From Ophthalmolycus amberensis (taxonomy: Eukaryota > Chordata > Actinopteri > Perciformes > Zoarcidae), in the NCBI GenBank assembly GCA_024529925.1, contig JAFEUB010000893.1, positions 629,001 through 693,000 of the forward strand: DNA of 64,000 nt. The letters run 5' to 3'. The translations under genes were made by a program, and so were the position numbers. Under the pieces are notes generated by a model. It had not been told where the DNA came from and made no database searches. It saw nothing but the letters and a program-made list of their open reading frames with translations. Position 1 is the first letter of the stretch; the number at the start of each line of letters is the position of its first letter. Positions 51,601 to 60,766 of the stretch are shown piece by piece.

Positions 51601-54600
51601 AGCCGCAACACGGCAATGCTGAGAGTTGCTGGTAATTTGTAACACAAACTAATGTTAACACTTTCAGTGTGAGGAATATGCACTGCTCTGTACAGTATGT
51701 ATGCAAGTACAAACTAGGAGTGCAGACCACATGGATTGAACCATGATATGATGAAAGATGCTGTACACCAATCTAGAATTGTACCTTCAATAATCATTAT
51801 TCCATATCCCAAAGAGAATTGGGATATAGCATATCTTACTGGTTTTGCAATAGGAATGTGGAGCGGTGTCTTATTTGGATTATTCGATATTGGACCTCAC
51901 AATCTCCTTAAAACGAATGTGACATGTATAAAAGTACATTGTGTCCACTAAACAATGATCTAGTTGCACAAAATTGTATTTCCTTGCAAAAAAATGCTTG
52001 ACACGTGTCACAAAAGTGTATTATATTCCACAAATTGGTACAATAATGACAATGTAATTATGTTAAAATAATGTTAATTGCATTTTCCTCATCTTATGGC
52101 ACATAAAGCAGTACGTGAGGGTGCCTGTTTTGCCTAAAATGCACAATATGACTACATGTTTCTCTTTCCTCGTCCCAGTGAGTCCCATCATAGTGACCTT
52201 CGTAGGTCAGGTGAGCTGCAGGATCGGGGCTTCAGCGGTCTTGCCCTGCAGGGCTGTAGGTATTCTGCCCATCACCTATACCTGGACCAGGGGCAGAGAA
52301 GAGAGCCAGTCCCCCATCAGCCTCACTGAAGACAGACACATTGATGGTGAGTCCAAAGTGTCACTGGAGCTGTTTTATTTTCATCAGGTTCTCGTTGGAA
52401 GTTGTTTTCAGCAGCAAAAAAAATGTACTTTAATCTACGGAGACCTTAACCGGATGTGATTTATGACTTGTTATCTTATGGTTCGTGCAGAAAATGGAAC
52501 TCTTCACATTTCCAGTGTGCAGTATTCTGATGTAGGGGAATATTACTGTACTGCTGAGAATCGAGCAGGACGACATCAGAGACGCAGCATGCTCGCTGTT
52601 ACAGGTATGTCGATATCTGCTCATCATAAAACCTGTTATTTCTCCATCATCGGCAGAGTGACAAATACCTAACATTATTAAAAATATACATGCAAATATT
52701 GTCTTATTATCACAGTATATTCAGAGAGAGAGAGAGTGTATATGTATTTAAAGTATATTGTTATACCACAAGCTGCTTCCTTGAACCCATACACAATCTT
52801 GCTGATTGTCTTTCATGCTGTCCTCTGTCCTAAGCTGAACATCGTCCAGCTGATAGAGGCAAGCAGACAAGACTGGTTTTGTCTGCTGTGAGTAAACCTC
52901 TGCTGTGGCTTATGTGGTGACACTGTTTGGCTCTCAGATCAGTGTGGTTTCTGTCCAGAAGCTGTAAATGATTCTTCAATGTCTTTGCTCTTTACAACGT
53001 TACGTGTGTGTGACTTTTCATTGTCAATGGCTGACGTTGCTGCTCTGATATTTGTGGCATATAACCTGCCTTTTACTTGTTTTGTGGCTTAGTTCATTTC
53101 TGATTGTGTCAAACGCTACACCTGTCCTGGAACTAAGAGTCGTTCATATTTTCTAGAGCACCATCACGAGCAAAGACCTGCCTGCTCCCCAATCCAGAGA
53201 CTCTTTGACTGAGCAACACCTTGGGACAACACACCATCCACATGTACAGACACAGCATGAGGAGGCCACGTGTATGTAGTTCAAGAAAAACTTCTATAGG
53301 TTATGATAACTTTGTACTCATCAAAGTAAGTGCTGAGATATTGTAACCATATCAAGAAAATAGGAACAACAGCGAACAGTCAGGTTGAAAAGAAGCCTTC
53401 ATGTTATTCATATTTATCTTAAAGCAAAAACAAAGGCAAACGATAAAATTGCAACCCAAATTGTCTCGGTCCTATATGTCCTACGCCAGGTGAGGGTTGC
53501 GTGACTGACGGAGACAAAAGAAGCATCTGTCACGCCAACACTAACCTAATGCTGCATTCACATGGAATCAGGCAGACGGCAAACCTTATATCATGTTAGT
53601 TGAAGAGATCAGGTTGGTGAAATAAGGTTAGACCGGCAAGCAATGTCGGCCAACGCTTTTGCCGTCCTTAGCAACAGACTTTATAACTGGGACGTTACGA
53701 TAACTCCCTCACTCAAGGAGAAAGTTGTTTAAGTTTGCAATAGAATATTAACAGAAAGCTGCATTTTATAGCTACATGCATTACTAGAATAATTCATTGC
53801 CCCATTGGATCAGTTTTCAGCAATGTTGCTGTGCGATTGAGCCATTACATTGATGAGTTTGATGTTAACCAATAGAACTGACGTTTGGAGCTACAGAACA
53901 TATTTTCATTTTTCATTTTCATTTCCAGGCTCCTTATCACACTGTGATGCTACTACAAACAGAGCCACCACACTGTCTACGTTTTCAAGAGGAGCAGTGG
54001 CTGAGCTCAAGATGCCTACGCTACGATCACTCGGCCATCTTTTAAAGCACCGCCTGAATCAGCCAACGACCAATCCAAGCCAGCCGTTAGTCACACAGAT
54101 GCAGCCTCCAATGTTACCACCTCCTCCACATCCAAACTTCCAGTCAGTAGATCTCCACTTCCAACCGCCATTGACCAGTGATCCTCTTTTGATTTCAAAT
54201 AGTGAGCCACCAGTAACATACAGTCAGACATCAGTAGTCACTAGGGGAGTTTTGAGTACAACCCTTCAGGATATACTCACTGAAAGTCAATCCCATTGGA
54301 CATTAACATCATCGCGTACACAATTTCAGCATAAAGTCAGTGACGGATTGTTGGTAGAGCCTGATTCTCAGGGCTCTAACATCCGTGCTGTGTCTCTAGC
54401 CAGTCGACTCACAGAGCCCTTCACTGAGACGTCAAGCGCTCCAGTGGATAGACCCTTTGGCTTTCTTAAGCTGGATTTGTATTCGCCGACTCCAACACAG
54501 AGTCCAGCAACCCAAACTAAGACGAGCCAGTCTAGTTCAATCACCCAGTCTTCTGCTTTTCAAGCTGAACTGCGCCAAACTCAAACTCACCAGCTGGTTA

Positions 54601-57600
54601 CAAAAAGTACAATTTACCAATCCGTCCGTGAGCCAACCTCAACCCAGATTTCTCAGACCAAATTCGAGCACCACGGTCAACATCTACACCTGGACACACA
54701 TCTGCAGCCTTCGCCAACTCTCTCACAAATATCTCAATCTGATCCTAAACAAACTCTCACTCAAAGTCTTCTTCCAAAGTTCCATCTTGAGCTATCGACA
54801 AACCCACATCATCTGCCTTCCACACAACCTCCACCGTCTTTAGTTACAAAGCCTCAACGATCCCAAATTTACAGTGAACCTTCGCCCGCCCTACCTAAAC
54901 CAGCTAAAACCATGTCTACACTTCCTCGATCATCTCCAACACAACATCCACTGCTCCACTCACAAGCTTATCTACCTCAGACAGAAACCTTTCCACCCCA
55001 GAACAGAAACCCTCTTAAAATCCAGCCTTCAATCTCAACCGCCCATCAGACCTCCGATCCTTCAACGCTGGGCCCTGAGATTCCTGTTGTCCATCAGGTC
55101 AATATGTCCGATAAGGTACAGCTAAATACTAGCCAGAAAGGTGACCCAGGTCAGGAAGCTAAATCAGCCAATGACACGGAGCTTACAGAGTGGCTGAAGA
55201 GGAACACCTCCCAATCACCTATGACCAGCAATGATCAAAGGTAGGTCAAAACATGATATGGTGGAGTGATAGATATTGTGAAGAAGAAAAAACAGAAATA
55301 TTTCAGTTAAGTTTTGTATTCCACACAGAGTAACGCAGCAGTCTCCGTCATGGTTGCCCGTGCTGGAGAAACATGACATTCCCATTGTGGTGGGAGTGGG
55401 TGTATCTCTGGCCTTCATCTTCATCACTGTTACCTTCTATTCAGTGGTCCAGAAGAACGAATCTGCACCAACAAGCCGAGCAGGTCAGAGATCCTCAGCC
55501 ACATCAAATGTCAGCACACCTATTTCACACTCTGAACATGGTAAACTTCGGAAAAAAAAATCATTACTCTTCAAGGAATAGTTTAACATTTTGGGTAATA
55601 TGCTTTTTCGCTTTAGGGCGGAGAGTTACATAAGAAGATTGATACCACTCTCATGTCTGATTGTAGAAAGAAGAGCCTCGCCTATTTTAGACATCAAAGT
55701 CTGTTTACAGCTTTTGGGGAATTCTACTGCAGTTGTGAATTTGTATAAAGACTTTTGCAGGCGGCAACCTCCGATTCTGAAAAGTTAAGCCAATTCGGAA
55801 GTTCCTTAAACGTGCATTCTCTCTACTGGCCATCGGGGGTTACGACTCCGGTTGCAAAAAGAAGTCTGATTGTATGGCTGTCTATGAGAAAATGACCCCA
55901 CTTCTCACTTGATTTATTACCTTATTAAACATTACAAACATTAGTTTATGGTCTCAATTGCTGGTTTTAAGTCTTTGTCAACACAGCATGATGTTCATTT
56001 TGTAAATTATAGTCCCATTGAGAGTAAAAGAGACGATAAAGCAGGTTATGCCTTAGGGCGTGGCTAACTTGCGATTGTAAGATTGCTATCACTACCAGCG
56101 ATGTATACGGGGTCTCTATGTCACTCCTCCGCATCCGTTCACTTTTTGTAAAAGAAAACAAGAAGGTGAACTCGAAGCTTTGAAACCGCAGTCCACAAAC
56201 CAATGGATGACGTCATGATGACTGTGCTCTTCATATATACAGTCTGTGGTCTTTTGTGGGCTGGTCTTTTTTTTTTTAAATAGTCTGTATAAGTATAATA
56301 ATAAGTTTGACAATGAAAAAAAAATCTGTGTGTGGAGAAAGAAATCTCTGGAGTCAACTCCTGATCTCTGCTTGAGGCTAACGGCTCGAGACTACGTTAG
56401 CTGCTAGCATAACACACCATCTCAAAACTGTTGGCTTCGGAGTTGCATTGTGGGAAATGTAGGTGCCAGGTTTCTGTTGCACCAATTGTTGTACTCTTTC
56501 TGTCCATAGTGAGTCGAACAATTTGTGTGCCAAGCTATGAGCTGCTTATATGTAATAGACAAGTATTAGAGTGGTGTCAATCTTCTCTCCACCGAAAAGC
56601 GAATAAAGCATATTTACCAAAATGTCAAACTATTGCTTTAAAATAAAAATTTCCTTGACAGCTCAGAGGAACGTAGACATCCCCATACGACAAACTGAAT
56701 GTCGAGCTGCAGGACGTACGTATGAAAACAGGTAAATACACTATTATACAAGACAAAGAAATGCATGACACAAGATCTCGCAAAATATCTTTGTCTCTTT
56801 GTAAAAGATGCAGGAGCCTAGAGTGTTTTGTGTCTTGCACAGAGCTTTTGAAGACGATGATTGCATGGCAGTGATTGAGCAGAGCCCCAACACATCAGAC
56901 ACCCAAGCCCGACCTCCAGGGCTGAGCCTGGTCACGGTGCAGATGGAGCCTACATTTGAGGATCTTCAGGAGGACACACAGCTGGCTCTGGACAATCATT
57001 TAGTCACCGTAGAGACTTATCCTGAGCCCATTCTTGACACAAAGGTTTGATTACACAGAAACACATTTTAAGAGGATTGTCGGTCCTCAGGGCATGAACA
57101 GATTGAACAAACAAGGCAGCCCGGTTGTAGCGCAGAAGAGAAAATCTGATACAGTTCCTCAAGCGATGTCACTTGAGTTAACAAAATCTGGAAGTTAGAA
57201 TGACTCAAGTTTACCAGACCTATTTAGTCCACTTGCCATCTCTGCATGAGGTTAGCGGCTCAGGGCTACATTTGCCGTTACTATAGCACATCCGAAATCT
57301 CCATCCAACCTGTAAGCAGTGAAGTTGCATCGTGGGTAATGTAGGCGCTAGATAAGGAAAAATCACAAGAAGTCATATCATAAAAAGGATCTTTGGTTCT
57401 GTTGCAACGATTTTTATCAATTTTGCTTTCAACTGTCCAGTCCGAATGTAATTAAAGAAGTGAAAATCCTAAATCGAATTTAAGATAATATGGCAACGGC
57501 ATGTCCTCTAGTGCAACCCTTTGCCTCATAAGTGGCAAAGATTTAACAGCATCACAGCTATCAAGCTTTTTGCAAATATTTTTGTTTTCTGATGTGTAGT

Positions 57601-58184
57601 TAGTACAAACCTCATGATGCCATCAGGCCTGGTACCCTTTATTTCATCAAATCAGATAAATTACCATTAATATTGTTTTACTATTTCAGATTGATCCCGC
57701 TCTGGAGGATGAGAAGGGCTGCAGTGTGTCGCAGCCCAGCATCCAGCTGCAGTGTGCTGAGGACTGGACCAGTAACAGAGAAGACAACCGCTGCAGCCCG
57801 TGCCAGGACGCGTTGCCTCCCCCGTCATCCTTACCCTCTCGATCGCCGTCCCCCTCTCCACCATCCAGACGTGAGGAGGGTCTGCGCTCCTCTTTAACCC
57901 TGCAAAGTGCAGAGGCATTTGTAGCACCCATCCACCACAGCCTCAGCATCTCGCATGGCAACCCTCCCATGCTCCTTTCTCACCACGTCTCCTTGGGCCT
58001 CACTACCGTGGCGGTAGATGTTCATTTTTACCCAGCAGCCACTGCTTCAACGGCAGTAGGCACGAGCACCCATATCAGTTCAGTCTCTAATTCCGCTTCA
58101 GTGGCTGCACCTCTGTTCAGTCCTCCGGTAGTTAACCGTCAGGAGAATGACCAATCCACTGCCAGATTTCATCAGAGTAAGTAG
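45637..58184 (+). CDS. Five-Ig-domain transmembrane receptor, uncharacterised
   Basis: Eighteen coding exons: 45637-45730, 45872-46023, 46659-46812, 49022-49214, 49389-49483, 49917-50103, 50287-50384, 50492-50645, 51513-51631, 52179-52346, 52491-52604, 52835-52887, 53157-53271, 53929-55240, 55329-55540, 56662-56731, 56843-57044, 57690-58184; about 1328 residues. Order: signal peptide (LCLLILSSLAVSS), five Ig domains at about 32-133, 134-229, 230-324, 325-415 and 416-509, each on two exons and bounded by phase-1 introns with typical Cys, Trp and DxGxYxC (for example DEGVYVC). Residues 510-1002 form a Ser/Thr/Pro/Gln-rich stalk, mostly one 1.3-kb exon. A transmembrane helix follows at about 1020-1044 (IPIVVGVGVSLAFIFITV), then a cytoplasmic tail of about 280 residues with a Pro/Ser-rich end. 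No fibronectin or enzyme domain is seen. An adhesion or guidance role is inferred. The start, the exon 15 donor and the C-terminus are the uncertain parts. Confidence 0.85.
47230..48960 (-). mobile_element. Candidate retroviral-type LTR in an Ig-gene intron
   Basis: A CpG-rich block, unlike the flanking AT-rich intron, lies between exons 46659-46812 and 49022-49214. Read on the minus strand it has the order of an LTR: a long GC-rich upstream part, a TATA-like TATTTAAGG near 47,717-47,725, then AATAAA at 47,450-47,455, then about 200 bp ending near 47,240-47,258 with a TGGTGCCCCG motif that could be a primer-binding site. Inside the upstream part a segment of about 65 bp is duplicated (47,640-47,703 and 47,748-47,814). 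No gag, pol or env coding is present and I could not find target-site duplications, so it would be a solo or truncated LTR. A CpG-rich alternative promoter or another element type is also possible. Confidence 0.4.
50729..51435. repeat. Family C repeat interrupted by a family A insertion
   Basis: The left part (GTGGAAGAAGTACTCTTTCT, AAGTAAAAGTAACAATACC) and the right part near 51,360-51,430 (AAGTACTTCAGTAAAGTATG, ACTTAAGTATACAATACTT) belong to family C. Between them, 50,842-51,110 is a family A element, with AGGGGCAGTGTGTAGGATT at its start. The nested order implies that family C was present first. It lies in the Ig-gene intron before exon 51513-51631. Confidence 0.65.
50842..51110 (+). repeat. 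Dispersed repeat, family A
   Basis: Starts AGGGGCAGTGTGTAGGATTC, continues GGTTGCAGAATGCAAACAAC, TTCTGGGCTACTGTAGAAAC, ATGGCTCATTCTAAGGTAAC and GATTCTTATTTTCAAGTGAT, and ends near AAATCCTCCTAAATACTAA. The order matches a repeat that I know as frequent in perciform genomes. The copy at 7738-7930 is a rearranged relative. Confidence 0.75.
55585..55700 (+). repeat. Dispersed repeat fragment, family E
   Basis: Contains TTAACATTTTGGGTAATATG, a CTTTTTCGCTTT block and AAGATTGATACCACTCTCAT, in the order of a common fish repeat whose downstream half is seen at 58,370-58,670. It lies just after the exon coding the transmembrane segment. Confidence 0.65.
55759..56280 (+). repeat. Dispersed repeat, family F
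   Basis: The first 200 bp match the element at 34,798-34,992. The continuation includes AGGGCGTGGCTAACTTGC, CCAATGGATGACGTCATGAT and CATATATACAGTCTGTGGTC near its end; an end of the type TATATACAGTCTATGG is common in fish elements. Open antisense frames across it are artefacts. Confidence 0.65.
56340..56645 (+). repeat. Dispersed repeat, family G, first copy
   Basis: Shares CATCTC or CTGATCTCTGC, GAGGCTAACGGCTCGAGACTAC (related to GAGGTTAGCGGCTCAGGGC), AGCACA/ACACACCATC, GTTGCATTGTGGGAAATGTA and TTCTGTTGCACC with the copy at 57,220-57,420. It ends in TCAAACTATTGCTTTAAAAT just before exon 56662-56731. Confidence 0.6.
57220..57420 (+). repeat. Dispersed repeat, family G, second copy
   Basis: Same order of blocks as 56,340-56,500, for example GAAGTTGCATCGTGGGTAAT against GGAGTTGCATTGTGGGAAAT, and TTCTGTTGCAACG against TTCTGTTGCACC. 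It lies in the intron before the last recognised Ig-receptor exon. Confidence 0.6.
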
Positions 58185-58369
58185 ATCCAAATTAGGGCAT
58201 CAAGTCCAGGACACGCTCATATGAACAACCAGTTCAACAGTCATCCAAAATATTTTATAATTTTACAAATATATTTCTTTGACATATATTAAGAATATAA
58301 CCGACTAAACAGTTTACACAGGGCTGCAGGATTAGAACTCGAAAAATATATTTTTACGTAACAGTGTCT

Positions 58370-58670
58370 TTAAGTGTATGGGGTCAGAGCCTGGAGGTGG
58401 TTAGCTTAGCATAGCATAAAGACTGGAGGCAGGGGGAAACAGCTAGTCTGGCTCTGATAAAGTTAAAAATACGCAGACTAACTCATTTAAAACATTATTT
58501 ATCTCCTTTGTTGAATCTGTACACTAACTGAAATGTAAAGACAGTTTGTCCGTTCACCTGTGCAGCATCTCTACAGCTCATGACTGTTAACAAGAATTGT
58601 AATTAAATTGCGAAGCAACCCTGTAACTAAAATGTGCATTTTTCCCAAAATGTTGAACTATTTCTTTAAA
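58370..58670 (+). repeat. Dispersed repeat, family E
   Basis: Contains GGTTAGCTTAGCATAGCATA, AAAGACTGGAGGCAGGGGGA, AACAGCTAGTCTGGCTCTGA and ends in CCCAAAATGTTGAACTATTT. It is the downstream half of the element whose upstream half is seen at 55,585-55,700. It is a well-known type of fish repeat, but I do not assign it to a class. Confidence 0.75.
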
Positions 58671-59290
58671 ACAAAATTGTGATACTATGGGGCTAACATA
58701 TTCTTATAAGCATTCACAACTTTTTTGTAAAGTGTATTTCCTAGCATTAGCACGGTAGTTTCTGTATTACTTCCTGTGTTACATTAATTATTATGTGACA
58801 GTCTGACTGAAGTTCAGGCCTCTTCTGAATTGTGGGCTTGCTTTCTACTCTCTTTATTTCACTGCTGAAACAGGAAGGTGAAAATGTGCATGCTGAATAT
58901 TGTTTAAATTATTCATTATATAGGAATCATGTTTCATTGTGATGTTATGGGTTAGTTCAAGTACAGTAAGACTTAAATGTGTTGTACAGTATTGACTTAT
59001 CTAGTGAAACAGCCAAGGATATTTTACTTTGTCACAAAATACTGTATTTCTTTTTGTTCAGTGACTTTCACTCTCTTATATCAAGCTACTTGACTGTTAA
59101 CACCTTTTTGGAAACCAAAGGAGGGTAAGAGGGGCTGTATCAATAAACATTTCAGACATTATAAACAACGTCTTAAGTGATATTTTAGACAGGGCCTGGG
59201 AATGTTATTTTTGACATAAGTTGCTGAAGCCCAATAACTATGTGCTCCAAACTTCATCAAAGCACATCCTGCATCAGTGTTTTATCAGAA
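58671..59290. other. Sequence downstream of the Ig-receptor gene
   Basis: Probably the 3' end of the receptor transcript. A candidate alternative last exon begins after TTTTTGTTCAG at 59,062 and reaches a TGA at 59,091-59,093. AATAAA follows at 59,142-59,147. Nothing else is recognised. Confidence 0.4.
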
Positions 59291-59430
59291 TGAACACGAC
59301 TTGGTGTTGAGGCAAACCAGTTTCTGCAAAGTGGAAGTTTTGACGATACAGAAGCCGGTCTCTCTTTGGAAGGTGCTGGGCTTCCAGTACTCAGGGGAGC
59401 AGATGGGGTTTCCCATCAGGCCTTTCAGGG
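59291..59430 (-). pseudogene. Remnant duplicate of the ptgs1 last exon
   Basis: About 137 bp align with the ptgs1 terminal exon (60,840-60,980) at roughly 88% by eye, with the last 50 or so bases identical. On the minus strand it still reads KGLMGNPICSPEYWKPSTF and KTSTLQKLVCLNTK, then hits TGA after about ten bases of unrelated sequence. The serine that aspirin acetylates in COX-1 (Ser530 in PFSLKG) is replaced by Ala (KALKG), and homology stops right there. The C-terminal ER-retention end, the rest of the protein and most of the exon are missing. It is most simply a partial tandem duplicate. An alternative terminal exon is less likely because no convincing acceptor precedes it. Confidence 0.85.
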
Positions 59431-60766
59431 CCTTTCTTTTCATAATAAAAATTAGCATCCCATCCTTATTCTGGTCCCGTCTTATAAATCTACAGTTTTG
59501 GGATCTTGGAGTTCAGTAAAGTATTAATCTTAAATTGAAGAGATGAATTACAATTTTGTTCATGAATTTAATAGTTGCTCTAAACATTTGGGATAAAGTA
59601 CAGGCTACAAGCTACGACTGAAATCCATTAGAACTCATTTACATGTGAGTTTTTACTTTATCAAGAGCTCTCTTGATACTACATTTGACTCCAAAAAATA
59701 CAGTTTTATTGCTGTAGCTATTGAAAGGGTGAATCTTTTAAATTAATGTAGTACAGAGACTTGTTTTTTTCAATAGGTAACATATTCATATTCTAATTTT
59801 ACTCAGTCAATTGTTTTGGGTCACTCTTTGTAGAGTTAAAGGCTTTTTTAACAGCAGACATTTTGACTTTTCATAGAAGGAAAACCATTAATGATGTCTC
59901 TGTTTTATGACAGTGAGCCAGCATGCACACTATCTGAAACTGAAGCAGCTAAATGGATATTTGTTGCCCTCTAGCAGCTGAAATCTGCTAAGTGCAGCGA
60001 TCACACTACATGAAACAGTCTTGAAATGTATCCCACAGAGGTCAGTGCAACCACACTTTTCTGCCATTATAGACAGTTCAGCACATCATGCAGTACAAGG
60101 TAATCCAGCCCAGAATAGCTTTGGTGTAACTTCTCAAAATAGATATTTAATTTAGATTTGTTTGCAGTTCTTTTTGCATCAGAAGTAGTGTACATTAATC
60201 CTGCAGTGTGTTCAGCATGCGAGCCCCCATGACATGATGCCAGTATTGGTTTTACTTATTGAGTTAACACTAAATACACATGAACTAATTACATTTAAAA
60301 CAGAGAAGTACTGCTGACAAAACCACAGCAGTGTGTGATCACTTTTCTCACACATGCTGTGAGGTGATACACCACCCTCTGCATCCTGTTCGTCAGTCGA
60401 GAACTCACACATTTAACCGTTTAGTATTGGGATTGTAGGTTTTTCTTAATTCATATTATATACGACAGAAAAAAATCAGATCTAAATAATCATACCATTA
60501 TCAAATTAAAATACTATTCTCGGTCCGGAAAATATCGAATTTGTCAGTTGTATGTTTTAGAGGTAGACCTGCTTCAATGTACATAATGTCATTAAATGCA
60601 GGCATGAATAAAACCACTGACTTAGCACATGTAGAATTAAAATCACTCCTCTCGTAAAATCCAGTCCAAATGGGATTATGACAAAGAAGTAATTATATTA
60701 AATACAACTACAGTATCTCCCACAGTCAGTATATTAATAAACGAATTATGATTATTGAAATCGTCA
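59431..60766. other. Sequence downstream of ptgs1
   Basis: This region includes the ptgs1 3' untranslated region on the minus strand; its 3' end is not fixed. No coding exon, RNA gene or nameable repeat is seen. AT-rich throughout. Confidence 0.45.
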
